Assembly (NCBI RefSeq): GCF_011207455.1 | Contig: NZ_CP048877.1 | Coordinates: 1,294,576 to 1,358,575 of the forward strand | Direction: 5' to 3' | Length of the DNA: 64,000 nt | Origin: Thermosulfuriphilus ammonigenes | GTDB lineage: Bacteria > Desulfobacterota > Thermodesulfobacteria > Thermodesulfobacteriales > ST65 | Shown: in pieces, positions 36,081 to 44,708 of the stretch | Layout of the letters: each line of letters starts with the position of its first letter | Position numbering within the stretch: position 1 is the first letter of the stretch | Position numbers and translations under genes: made by a program | The notes under the pieces: model-generated | Told to the model about the DNA's origin: nothing | Databases searched by the model: none | Seen by the model: the letters and a program-made list of their open reading frames with translations, nothing else

Positions 36081-37202
36081 TTAGGTGCCAAGGGCAAAAA
36101 AGTCTTCGATGGCCCCGGCAACCAGCTCTATCTCCTCTTGGGTAAGATAGGGGTGGAAAGGAAGGGAGAGAATCTCCTGGCTGACAGCTTCGGCTACCGG
36201 AAAATCCCCCTGGCGATAGCCCAGAGAGGCAAAGGCCGGCTGGAGATGAAGGGGCACAGGGTAGTGAATGGCTGTAGGAATGCCCCTCTCTTTGAGATAC
36301 CGGGCCAGGGCATCCCTCTCCGGGACCCTAATGGAATACTGGGCAAAGACGCTGGTGTTCCCCGGGGCAATGAAGGGTGGAGTTACCGGCGATATCTTTG
36401 CCAGGCGCTGGTCGTAGGCCTTGGCCCAGTGCTGCCGCAGGGCGATCTCCTGGGGGAAGTGCTTCAACTTTACCAGCAGAACCGCCGCCTGGAGGGCATC
36501 CAGGCGGGCATTGAGGCCGATCTCCTCGTGGCGATAGCGCTCTCTCTGGCCGTGGACCCTAAGGGCCCGCAGCCGGGCCCCCAATCCCTGGTGGCGGCAA
36601 AAAATCATTCCCCCGTCGCCGTAAGCCCCCAAGGGTTTGGCCGGAAAAAAGGACGTTACGGCCAGCTCGGTAATGCCTCCGGAAGGTCGCCCTTTGTAAG
36701 TGGCCCCTAAAGATTGACAGGCATCTTCAATAAGAAAAAGTCCGGCTTCTTCGGCCACCTCCGTCAGGGCATCAAGGTCTGCACACTGACCAAAAAGACT
36801 CACCGCAATTATGCCCCGAAGTTTTCCCCGGGCTCGCCGCGCCCTGACAACCTCTTCTACCGCCGCCGGATCCAGATTGTAGGTTTGGGGGTCAATGTCG
36901 GCAAAGACAACCCTGGCACCAAGAAGAGAGATCACCTCGGCGGTGGCGATGAAGGTAAAAGGGGTGGTGATTATCTCTTCCCCGGGCCGGACATCAAGGG
37001 CCATGAGGCTGAGGAGGAGGCCATCGGTACCCGAGGAGACCCCGATGGCCTCCGGAACCCCTACAAAGCCGGCCAGTTCTTCCTCCAGCCTCCGAACTGG
37101 CTCCCCGAGGATAAATCGTCCGCTCTTGACTACAGAGGCCAGGGCTTGGTCTATCTCGCCCTTCATCCTTTGGTATTGTCGCTTAAGATCAATAAACTCC
37201 AT
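36081..37202 (-). CDS. DegT/DnrJ/EryC1-family sugar aminotransferase (WbpE-like)
   Basis: PLP-dependent transamination of nucleotide-linked 3-keto sugars for O-antigen or surface glycans. The ATG at 37202 (MEFIDLKRQYQRMK) follows AAGGAGAAG; a longer frame is rejected. 373 residues. The PLP lysine is in TSFFPAKPLGAYGDGGM. LIEDACQSLGATYKG holds the cofactor aspartate. The overall pattern is close to WbpE, which makes UDP-GlcNAc(3NH2)A. It follows the NifS-like gene by 13 bases. No other glycan genes are beside it. Confidence 0.9.
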   Translation of the reverse strand: MEFIDLKRQYQRMKGEIDQALASVVKSGRFILGEPVRRLEEELAGFVGVPEAIGVSSGTDGLLLSLMALDVRPGEEIITTPFTFIATAEVISLLGARVVFADIDPQTYNLDPAAVEEVVRARRARGKLRGIIAVSLFGQCADLDALTEVAEEAGLFLIEDACQSLGATYKGRPSGGITELAVTSFFPAKPLGAYGDGGMIFCRHQGLGARLRALRVHGQRERYRHEEIGLNARLDALQAAVLLVKLKHFPQEIALRQHWAKAYDQRLAKISPVTPPFIAPGNTSVFAQYSIRVPERDALARYLKERGIPTAIHYPVPLHLQPAFASLGYRQGDFPVAEAVSQEILSLPFHPYLTQEEIELVAGAIEDFFALGT

Positions 37203-37215
37203 ATTCTTCTCCTTT

Positions 37216-38358
37216 TTAGCCCCCACCAGAGGCTCCATGGCTCTTAAGGCATCTTTCTAAAATCTCTAAGGTCTGGTCAATTTCTTCTTTGGTGGTCGGG
37301 CGTCCTAAAGAAAAACGAATAGTTCCTTTGCCCTCTTCAGGCCCTCGTCCCATGGCCGCCAGCACATGGCTTACAGAGACGGAACGATCATGACAGGCAG
37401 CTCCGGTGGTGGCCATGATCGCTGGAGCCCGGGAGAGTATCTCTGAGGCCTCAAGGCCCAGGAAAGAGACATTCAATGTGTTGGGCAAGCGCTGCTTAGG
37501 GTGGCCATTAAGGATAAGACGGGGCCAGAGGGCCAGAAGGCCCTCATGGAGTTGATCCCTTAGGGCCTTCTGGCGCTGAGCTTCCTGGGCCAGGTCTTTG
37601 GTGACCAGTTCTGCGGCCCGACTGAGACCAACGGCCAGGGCCACAGGTTCGGTGCCCGGACGGCGCCCCTTTTCCTGGCCGGCTCCAGAAAGAAGGGGAG
37701 AAAAGGGAGCCCCTTCCCGAATGTAGAGGGCCCCAATGCCTTTGGGAGCATAGAACTTGTGGCCGGCCAGGGTGAGGTAGTCGCAGAGGAGTTCATCAGG
37801 GCGAACCGGAATCTTACCCATTGCCTGAGCGGCGTCTACGTGGAAGGGAACGCCAGCCTCCCGGGCTAAGGCTCCGATCTCAGCTATGGGTTCAATGGTT
37901 CCTACCTCGTTGTTGGCCTGCATAATGGTAATGAGCCCGGTGTCGCGGCGAATGGCCCGACGAATATCATCAGGATCCACTAGGCCAGTCTCATCAACCG
38001 AGACAAAGGTAACCTCATAGCCCCTTTCCAGAAGCCGCAAACAGGGGTTGAGCACCGAAGGGTGTTCCACCTGGCTGGTAATAATGTGTCTTTTCTGGGG
38101 CTGGGCCATCAGGGAGCCGAAAATAGCGGCGTTGTTGGCCTCTGTTCCCCCGCTTAAGAAAACCACCTCTTCAGGGCGGACTCCAAGGACCTGAGCCAGT
38201 CGCCTTCGGGCCTCTTCAAGGGCCTCTCGAGCTGCCTGTCCCCATCGATGGCCCGAAGAGGGGTTTCCAAAGTAACGACTGAAATAAGGCTCCATGGCCC
38301 GAATCACCTCTTCGGCCACGGGGCAGGTGGCATTGTAGTCTAGATAAACTTCCTTCAT
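37216..38358 (-). CDS. NifS-family cysteine desulfurase, selenocysteine-lyase-like
   Basis: 380-residue class V aminotransferase. The PLP lysine is in TLAGHKFYAPKGIGAL, and VYLDYNATCPV and LSGGTEANNAAI are cofactor-site motifs. The catalytic loop has cysteine near residue 322 in ATTGAACHDRSV. Bacterial NifS/IscS usually have SSGSACTS, while GAACH resembles eukaryotic selenocysteine lyase. It could supply sulfur for Fe-S clusters or tRNA, or selenium. No IscU is adjacent. It is divergent from rlpA across 79 bases. Confidence 0.9.
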   Translation of the reverse strand: MKEVYLDYNATCPVAEEVIRAMEPYFSRYFGNPSSGHRWGQAAREALEEARRRLAQVLGVRPEEVVFLSGGTEANNAAIFGSLMAQPQKRHIITSQVEHPSVLNPCLRLLERGYEVTFVSVDETGLVDPDDIRRAIRRDTGLITIMQANNEVGTIEPIAEIGALAREAGVPFHVDAAQAMGKIPVRPDELLCDYLTLAGHKFYAPKGIGALYIREGAPFSPLLSGAGQEKGRRPGTEPVALAVGLSRAAELVTKDLAQEAQRQKALRDQLHEGLLALWPRLILNGHPKQRLPNTLNVSFLGLEASEILSRAPAIMATTGAACHDRSVSVSHVLAAMGRGPEEGKGTIRFSLGRPTTKEEIDQTLEILERCLKSHGASGGG

Positions 38359-38437
38359 AAAAAACCTCCAATTTTTTCAGCTTATGTCTCCTTTTCCGGC
38401 TTGTCTATAAGGCCCTTGGCCTTTACATTAGGATCCT

Positions 38438-39190
38438 GTGCGGTACCTTCTCTGGGTAGGAATTTTGGCCCTTATTCTGGTCGGTTGTGCCCCCCGATTA
38501 AGCTATATTCCCTCTCCCCCCGGCCCGAAGCCTCCAGCTACTCAGCGTCCCTACACCGTAAATGGTAAGACTTATTATCCTCTGCCTTCGTCTAAAGGTT
38601 TTGTGGAAGAGGGTCTGGCCAGCTGGTATGGTCCCGGGTTTCATGGTCGCCGGACAGCCAATGGAGAGCGTTATGATATGTACCAATTCACCGCGGCCCA
38701 TAAAGTTCTACCTATGAACACCTATGTGTTGGTGACCAATCTGGAAAATGGCCGGCAGACCATTGTCCGTATCAACGATCGGGGGCCCTTTGTCAAGGGA
38801 CGAATCATTGATCTCTCCTATGCGGCGGCCCGGGCCCTGGGAATGCATCGTCAGGGGGTGGCCAGAGTGCGTCTGGTGGCCTTGGGTGAGGGCCACGAAA
38901 TAAAGACGGCTCGGGGGCCTAAAATTGTCTTTGATAAGATTCCTGATCTTACTCGGGGCCGCTTCTATGTACAGGTGGGGGCTTTCCGCTCTCTCAAAAA
39001 TGCCCGTCGCTTCAGCCGACAGCTCCGCCGTCTTTATCCTCGGGTAGAGGTGGTCCGATACCGTCGTCCTGACGGGCAGATCTTCTATCGGGTGCAGATC
39101 TTTGCGGCCACCTCCTACAAGGCTGCCAAGCGGTTTGAGGCCGTCCTTGAGGCCGCCGGTTTTTCCGGGGCCTTTGTGGTGGCCCGTTAG
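38438..39190 (+). CDS. rlpA: RlpA-like septal lytic transglycosylase with SPOR domain
   Basis: 250 residues. A lipoprotein signal ends at C17 (LILVGC). The double-psi barrel (about 57-150) has GLASWYGPGFHGRRTANGE and IRINDRGPF-type motifs with the catalytic Asp, and the SPOR domain (about 172-250) begins RGRFYVQVGAFRSLKNARRF. RlpA cleaves naked glycan strands at the septum. The start is GTG with weak AGGAT upstream. This is the second SPOR protein in the window. Confidence 0.92.
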   Translation: MRYLLWVGILALILVGCAPRLSYIPSPPGPKPPATQRPYTVNGKTYYPLPSSKGFVEEGLASWYGPGFHGRRTANGERYDMYQFTAAHKVLPMNTYVLVTNLENGRQTIVRINDRGPFVKGRIIDLSYAAARALGMHRQGVARVRLVALGEGHEIKTARGPKIVFDKIPDLTRGRFYVQVGAFRSLKNARRFSRQLRRLYPRVEVVRYRRPDGQIFYRVQIFAATSYKAAKRFEAVLEAAGFSGAFVVAR

Positions 39191-39191
39191 T

Positions 39192-39203
39192 TGTCTAGCG
39201 ACA
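39192..39203 (+). promoter_or_regulatory. TGTC-N4-GACA palindrome upstream of recA
   Basis: TGTCTAGCGACA is a 4+4 inverted repeat about 56 bases before the recA ATG, right after the rlpA stop. Its position suits an operator, perhaps SOS, but the sequence is not a LexA box I know for deltaproteobacteria. A TTGGTGG/CCACCAA repeat also lies between it and recA. Confidence 0.25.
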
Positions 39204-39258
39204 GGGGAGAGTTGGTGGTAAAAAACGAAGAAATCCCACCCACCAAGGAGGTTTTTTT

Positions 39259-40293
39259 ATGGCTGTAATGGACAAAAAGAAGGCCATGGAGTTGGCCATC
39301 TCCCAGATAGAGAAACAGTTTGGCAAAGGGGCCATTATGCGCCTGGGGGAGGGGGGGCGGATAGCCGAGGTTCCGGTGATTCCTACCGGATCACTGAGCC
39401 TGGATATCGCCACTGGCATAGGCGGTATCCCCCGAGGAAGAATTACGGAGATTTTTGGTCCAGAGTCTTCGGGTAAGACAACTCTGGCCCTTCACGCTAT
39501 TGCCGAGGCCCAGAAGGCGGGAGGGGCGGCAGCCTTTATTGATGCCGAACACGCTCTGGATGTCTCTTACGCCCAGCGTTTAGGGGTTAACCTGGATGAA
39601 CTTCTGGTCTCCCAGCCAGATACCGGGGAACAGGCCCTGGAGATCGCTGAGGTCTTAACCAGATCCGGGGCGGTGGACATCATTGTCATTGATTCCGTGG
39701 CCGCCCTGGTTCCCCGGGCCGAACTGGAGGGAGAGATGGGCGATATGCAGGTTGGCCTTCAGGCCCGCCTGATGTCTCAGGCCCTCCGTAAGCTTACGGC
39801 GGCTATCAATCGTTCAAAAACGGCCGTTGTCTTTATCAACCAGATCCGGATGAAGATCGGCGGCTTTGGTTATGGCAGCCCGGAGACCACCACGGGAGGT
39901 AACGCCCTTAAATTCTACGCCACCATGCGCCTGGATATTCGCCGTATCGGGGCCATTAAAGACGGCACCCAGTCCTTGGGTAACCGCACCCGGGTCAAGG
40001 TGGTCAAGAACAAGCTGGCTCCACCTTTTAAGGAGGCGGAGTTTGATATTTACTACGGTGAGGGTATCTCCCGGGCCGCGGAGATACTTGATCTGGGGGT
40101 GGCCATGTCCATCATCGACAAGGCTGGCTCTTGGTACTCTTACCAGGGAGAGCGCCTCGGTCAGGGCCGGGAGGCGGTTCGGCGCCATCTGCGCGACACC
40201 CCGGAGCTGGCCGCCGAAATCGAAGAAAAGATTCGCCTCTCTGCTGGTCTGAAGCCGACAAAGGGGCAAGAGGCCCAGGTCGCGGAAGGCTAA
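39259..40293 (+). CDS. recA: Recombinase RecA
   Basis: Strand-exchange ATPase for homologous recombination and SOS induction. 344 residues. Walker A is GPESSGKT (67-74), Walker [13 protein letters not shown], and the MAW motif and L2 loop are in [32 protein letters not shown] lies seven bases before the ATG. alaS follows closely. Confidence 0.98.
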   Translation: MAVMDKKKAMELAISQIEKQFGKGAIMRLGEGGRIAEVPVIPTGSLSLDIATGIGGIPRGRITEIFGPESSGKTTLALHAIAEAQKAGGAAAFIDAEHALDVSYAQRLGVNLDELLVSQPDTGEQALEIAEVLTRSGAVDIIVIDSVAALVPRAELEGEMGDMQVGLQARLMSQALRKLTAAINRSKTAVVFINQIRMKIGGFGYGSPETTTGGNALKFYATMRLDIRRIGAIKDGTQSLGNRTRVKVVKNKLAPPFKEAEFDIYYGEGISRAAEILDLGVAMSIIDKAGSWYSYQGERLGQGREAVRRHLRDTPELAAEIEEKIRLSAGLKPTKGQEAQVAEG

Positions 40294-40315
40294 GGTTTTT
40301 CTCAGGAGGTCTGTG

Positions 40316-42961
40316 GTGCAAGCACTCAAGGGAGCGGAAATACGCCGCCTATTTCTGGATTTTTTTGCTGATCGAGGTCATGAGATTGTTCCCAGTTCTT
40401 CCCTGATCCCCGCGGATGATCCAACTCTCCTTTTTACCAATGCCGGCATGGTCCAGTTTAAAAAGGTCTTTTTGGGCCAGGAGCGGCGTAGCTATCGTCG
40501 GGCAGCCTCCTGCCAGAAGTGCATTAGGGCCGGCGGCAAACACAACGACCTGGAAAACGTAGGTTATACGGCCCGCCATCACACCTTCTTTGAGATGTTG
40601 GGCAACTTTTCCTTTGGTGACTACTTCAAGGCCGAGGCCATAGAGTTCGCCTGGGAGTTCCTGACAGAGGTTCTAAAGCTGCCCCGGGAGCGTCTGTGGG
40701 TGACTGTCTTTCGTGACGACGACGAGGCCGCTGAACTCTGGATGAAGATCGCCAAGGTGCCGGCAGACCGCATCGTCCGCCTGGGAGAGAAAGACAACTT
40801 CTGGTCCATGGGAGACACGGGTCCCTGCGGGCCCTGTTCGGAGATCATCTTTGATCAGGGGCCTAAGGTGGGCTGTGGCCGGCCCGAGTGTGCCGTGGGT
40901 TGTGACTGCGATCGCTACCTTGAGCTCTGGAACCTGGTCTTTATGCAATACAACCGGACCAAAGACGGCCGTCTGGAGCCTCTGCCCCGTCCTTCAATAG
41001 ATACAGGTATGGGGCTTGAGCGCATTACGGCCACGGTTCAAGGCAAGACCAGTAATTACGAAAGCGATCTTTTTGCCGGTCTTCTTCGTCGTCTGGAGGA
41101 TCTCTCCGGGCGCCACTATGGCCAGGAGGAAAAATTTGACATTGCCATGCGGGTCATTGCTGATCATAGCCGGGCGGCGGCCTTTCTTATTGCCGATGGA
41201 GTCCTGCCCTCTAACGAGGGGCGGGGCTATGTCCTCCGGCGTATTATTCGGCGGGCGGCCCGTTTTGGAAAGATTCTTGAGCTGACCTCTCCCTTTCTTT
41301 TTTCGGTGGCCAGAGTAGTCATCGAAGAGATGGGGCAAGTCTATCCCGAACTGAATCAAAATCAGATGACCATAGAGAAGGTCTTAGAACACGAAGAGCA
41401 ACGTTTTGCCGAAACCCTTGAATTCGGCCTTCGGCTACTTTCACAGGAGATAGCCCGTCTCCGGAGCCGGGGAGAGGAGGTAATCCCCGGAGAATTTATC
41501 TTTCGCCTCTACGACACCTACGGCTTTCCCTACGATATTGTTCGCGATGTGGCCATAGAGGCCGGCCTAAAGCTTGATATGGAGGGGTTTTCCCGGGAAA
41601 TGGAAGCCCAGCGAGCCCGTAGCCGGGCCGCCCGGAGAGCGGCTGATATTTCGGCCGCGACGATCTACCAGGAAATGGCCCAGCGGGGTCAGGGTGTCCG
41701 ATTTGTGGGTTATGAGACCACAGAGGCACAGTCCCGGCTTTTAGCTATCGTCAAAGAGGGCCGGGAGCAGCCTGAGGCCCGGGTCAAGGAGACCGTAGAG
41801 CTAATTTTTGAAGAAACGCCCTTTTATGGGGAGGCCGGGGGTCAGGTGGGCGACACCGGCTTGGTGGTTGCTCCAAAGGGGCGGGCTCGGGTTGAAGACA
41901 CCGTTCGGGTGGGTGATGTCTTTGTTCATCGGGCCAAGGTGGAGGAGGGGCGCCTGGCAGTAGGAGATGTCTGTCAGCTGGTTGTCCTTTCCGACCGCCG
42001 GCGGGCTATTGCCTGCAACCATACAGCCACCCATCTTCTTCATGCTGCTCTCAGGCAAGTTCTGGGAGAGCATGTTAAGCAGTCTGGCAGCTTGGTGGCC
42101 CCGGACCGGCTTCGTTTTGACTTCAGCCACTTTGAGGCTTTGACTCTGGAGCAGATCTTTGCCATTGAAGACCTGGTCAACGAAAAAATTCGTCAGGATC
42201 TGCCTCTTCAGGTGGAGATACTGCCTCTCAAAGAGGCCCTTTCGCGGGGGGCCGTGGCCCTTTTCGGGGAAAAGTATGGAGAGACGGTTCGTCTGGTCTC
42301 CATCCCCGGGTTTTCCCAGGAGCTGTGCGGTGGGACCCATGTCTCCCGGACAGGAGAGATCGGTTTTTTTAAGATTGTGGCCGAGTCTAGCGTGGCCGCG
42401 GGCATCCGACGTATTGAGGCTGTTACCGCCCAAAAGGCCGTAGACTTTGTCCACACCTTGGAGAAAGAGCGTCTTGAGCTGGCGGCCCTCCTTAAGACCT
42501 CTCCCCGGGAGTTGATAGGCCGGGCCGAGCGGCTTTTAGCCGAGATTAAAGACCTGGAGCGCAAGCTCGAGCACCTGGCCACCCAGGGGGTCATGCCCGA
42601 TGTGGATAAGCTTATCGCCGCCGCTCCCGAGGTCTCCGGGGTAAAGGTGGTCTGGGCTAAGGTGCCCCTTGATGATCCCAAGCTTCTCCGGGAAGTGGGA
42701 GATCGATTCCGTGACCGTCTTGGTTCTGGCGTGGTGGTTCTGGGAGCTGAGGCCCGGGGCAAGGCCCATCTTCTGGTTATGGTTACCCCGGATCTTACGG
42801 CCCGCCTCAAGGCAGGAGAGATTATCCGGGAGCTGGCCAAGATAGTCGGTGGTGGTGGAGGGGGGCGTCCAGAGATGGCCCAGGCCGGGGGCCCCAAGGT
42901 AGCCAAGCTTTCGGAGGCCCTTGAGCAGGCCCCGAAGGTTGTTGCTGAAAGGCTTGGTTGA
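40316..42961 (+). CDS. alaS: Alanyl-tRNA synthetase
   Basis: Class II synthetase with editing function. About 881 residues. Catalytic motifs are in LLFTNAGMVQFK and HHTFFEMLGNFSFGDYFK. The editing-domain zinc ligands are HTATHLLH and CGGTH (in ELCGGTHVSRTG). The DHHA1-type C-terminal domain has VVVLGAEARGKAHLLVM and ends near GGGGGGRPEMAQAGG. Two GTG codons (40313, 40316) follow AGGAGGT; the second has better spacing and is chosen. It lies about 22 bases after recA, a common recA-alaS order. Confidence 0.97.
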   Translation: MQALKGAEIRRLFLDFFADRGHEIVPSSSLIPADDPTLLFTNAGMVQFKKVFLGQERRSYRRAASCQKCIRAGGKHNDLENVGYTARHHTFFEMLGNFSFGDYFKAEAIEFAWEFLTEVLKLPRERLWVTVFRDDDEAAELWMKIAKVPADRIVRLGEKDNFWSMGDTGPCGPCSEIIFDQGPKVGCGRPECAVGCDCDRYLELWNLVFMQYNRTKDGRLEPLPRPSIDTGMGLERITATVQGKTSNYESDLFAGLLRRLEDLSGRHYGQEEKFDIAMRVIADHSRAAAFLIADGVLPSNEGRGYVLRRIIRRAARFGKILELTSPFLFSVARVVIEEMGQVYPELNQNQMTIEKVLEHEEQRFAETLEFGLRLLSQEIARLRSRGEEVIPGEFIFRLYDTYGFPYDIVRDVAIEAGLKLDMEGFSREMEAQRARSRAARRAADISAATIYQEMAQRGQGVRFVGYETTEAQSRLLAIVKEGREQPEARVKETVELIFEETPFYGEAGGQVGDTGLVVAPKGRARVEDTVRVGDVFVHRAKVEEGRLAVGDVCQLVVLSDRRRAIACNHTATHLLHAALRQVLGEHVKQSGSLVAPDRLRFDFSHFEALTLEQIFAIEDLVNEKIRQDLPLQVEILPLKEALSRGAVALFGEKYGETVRLVSIPGFSQELCGGTHVSRTGEIGFFKIVAESSVAAGIRRIEAVTAQKAVDFVHTLEKERLELAALLKTSPRELIGRAERLLAEIKDLERKLEHLATQGVMPDVDKLIAAAPEVSGVKVVWAKVPLDDPKLLREVGDRFRDRLGSGVVVLGAEARGKAHLLVMVTPDLTARLKAGEIIRELAKIVGGGGGGRPEMAQAGGPKVAKLSEALEQAPKVVAERLG

Positions 42962-43022
42962 CGCCGGAGAGGTAAAAAACTTTTGTCCTTTGTGAAGAAA
43001 GGATTTATATTGAATTCATCCT

Positions 43023-43565
43023 ATGAATTGGTTCTCTCTTTTGTTAGCCTTTCTCTTTTTAGTTTTGGGCCCCTGGCCGGTCCAGGGAGGTGAAACCATG
43101 AGGATAACCTCGCCGGCCTTTGTAGATGGCGGCCGCATTCCCACCAAATATGTTATGCCTCGGGCCGGAGGAGAGAACCTCTCCCCTCCGCTTAGCTGGG
43201 AGGGAGAGCCTGAAGGGACAAAATCTTTTGCCATCTCCTGTGTCGATCCGCATCCTATTGCTAGAAATTGGGTCCATTGGCTGGTGATTAATATTCCGGC
43301 CTCAGTTCACCGTCTGCCGGAAGGAGCTTCGGGGCGGTCTATGCCGGCTTCGGCCCGGGAGCTTAAGAATTCCTTTGGGTTTGTGGGCTATGGAGGTCCT
43401 CAGCCACCGCCGGGAACAGGAGATCATCCTTACGTCTTTACCGTCTATGCCCTCTCGGTGGAGGTTCTCGATTTGCCCGAGGATATTTCTTTGGAAGAGT
43501 TTTTGGGGGCTATAGAGCCCTATATACTCGACAAAGTAAGCCTAACCGGTTACTACAGTCGATAA
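43023..43565 (+). CDS. Secreted YbhB/YbcL-family PEBP-like protein
   Basis: 180 residues. The N-terminal 22-24 residues are a signal peptide (LLLAFLFLVLGPWPVQGG). The rest is a PEBP fold with YVMPRAGGENLSPPLSW, AISCVDPHPIARNWVHWLVINIP and GYGGPQPPPGTGDHPYVF, the anion-pocket motifs. The biochemical role in bacteria is unclear. It precedes a zinc-ribbon gene by 36 bases. Confidence 0.92.
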   Translation: MNWFSLLLAFLFLVLGPWPVQGGETMRITSPAFVDGGRIPTKYVMPRAGGENLSPPLSWEGEPEGTKSFAISCVDPHPIARNWVHWLVINIPASVHRLPEGASGRSMPASARELKNSFGFVGYGGPQPPPGTGDHPYVFTVYALSVEVLDLPEDISLEEFLGAIEPYILDKVSLTGYYSR

Positions 43566-43601
43566 TATTGAAAGGGACCAATCATCTTCAAGGGGCGCAG
43601 G

Positions 43602-43883
43602 ATGAAAAAGGTCACTAACAACGCTACTCACCGAATTAAGTGTAAACTTTTGCCGGGCAATCTGGCCATGCGGGTGGTCTGCCCGGACTGTGGCAATGAT
43701 ACCGACTTTTATGAAGTGGCCGAGAATGTCATCATGACCACCCATTACGTCCAGAATGAAGACGGAAGCTTTACCCCCCTGAGCGATGATTCTCAGGTGA
43801 TAGGGGAGGTCCGGCTCTATTGTGGCCACTGTAATGCCGACCTTACCAAGTATCATCGACGTTTTATGGAAATGCTCTTTTGA
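43602..43883 (+). CDS. Zinc-ribbon protein of unknown function
   Basis: 93 residues. Two CxxC pairs, VVCPDCGND and YCGHCNADL, about 47 residues apart, should bind one zinc ion. Between them is a strand-rich segment (YEVAENVIMTTHYVQNEDG). The ribosome site is weak (GCAGG). It lies 8 bases before an ATP-grasp gene. I know no name for it; nucleic acid or protein binding is possible. Confidence 0.7.
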   Translation: MKKVTNNATHRIKCKLLPGNLAMRVVCPDCGNDTDFYEVAENVIMTTHYVQNEDGSFTPLSDDSQVIGEVRLYCGHCNADLTKYHRRFMEMLF

Positions 43884-43891
43884 GCCCATAG

Positions 43892-44683
43892 ATGTCCGCC
43901 CCTCGGGTCATCTCTTCCAACAAGGCCTTCCGGGAACACTATCATGATCTGACTCGGGGGGATCTTGTTCTCGGAGTTCTTAACCTTACCCCCTGTGAGG
44001 AGACCCTCTTTGTTGATCTTCTCACCCGAGGGGTGAGGTTTATCCCCTCTGCTTTAAGTCAACTTCTTTCCAAATCCAAGGCCTTTCAGGCTCAGGTCTA
44101 TCAGAGCATCATGTTCCCCCGAACAAAAGTCATCCGTAACCGTTATGATCTTATCCTGGCCATCAACGAATACCAGGAGGCCGGGGTGGGGGAGGTGGTC
44201 ACCAAGCAGGATCGGGCCAACTGTGGCCTGGGCATTCATCGCTGGCGGCACGTGGAAGATGTCTATAACCAGGCCTGCTTCGGGACTTTGGCCTACCCCT
44301 TTGTGCTCCAGCCCTTTGTCCCTGGGGTAAGGGATGTCCGGGTAATAATCCTGGATGATTACGTCGAGGCCTACTGGCGCCACAATCCAGTCAATTTTCG
44401 CAACAATCTCTATCATGGAGGGCTCTCCGGGCCTTATGACCTTTCAGATGAGGAGCTGACCTTTTGTCGCCAGGCTATGAAAAGGGGGGGCTTTCCTTAT
44501 GCCCACCTCGATCTCATGCTTCCTGAAGGTGGCGGCCTTTATCTTTCGGAGATCAGCTTAAGGGGCGGTCTCAAGGGGGCCCGGATCGGCAAGGAAGAGT
44601 ATCGTCGTCGTATTGAGGCCATTCACCAGGGCCTGGCCGAGAAATACCTGGCTTCCGTCTCATCTCCTTCTCGGGTAGAGTAA
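43892..44683 (+). CDS. Orphan ATP-grasp domain protein
   Basis: 263 residues. The segment VVTKQDRANCGLGIHRW resembles the ATP-grasp phosphate-binding loop; VLQPFVPGVRDVRVIILDDYVEAYWR and AHLDLMLPEGGGLYLSEISLRGG carry the usual Arg, Asp, Glu and Asn-position residues that bind Mg-ATP. It is like RimK and glutathione-synthetase folds but has no carrier or peptide partner beside it. It might ligate an amino acid to a small acceptor. It lies between the zinc-ribbon gene and parA. Confidence 0.8.
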   Translation: MSAPRVISSNKAFREHYHDLTRGDLVLGVLNLTPCEETLFVDLLTRGVRFIPSALSQLLSKSKAFQAQVYQSIMFPRTKVIRNRYDLILAINEYQEAGVGEVVTKQDRANCGLGIHRWRHVEDVYNQACFGTLAYPFVLQPFVPGVRDVRVIILDDYVEAYWRHNPVNFRNNLYHGGLSGPYDLSDEELTFCRQAMKRGGFPYAHLDLMLPEGGGLYLSEISLRGGLKGARIGKEEYRRRIEAIHQGLAEKYLASVSSPSRVE

Positions 44684-44692
44684 GTTCAAAAA

Positions 44693-44708
44693 CGTTTCAC
44701 GTGGAACA
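44693..44708. promoter_or_regulatory. parS centromere-like site at the parA start
   Basis: CGTTTCACGTGGAACA matches the ParB/Spo0J site TGTTTCACGTGAAACA at 14 of 16 bases, with the CACGTG core intact. The GTG at 44701 that could start parA lies inside it. ParB bound here would load and spread on the chromosome and could also repress parAB. Confidence 0.88.
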
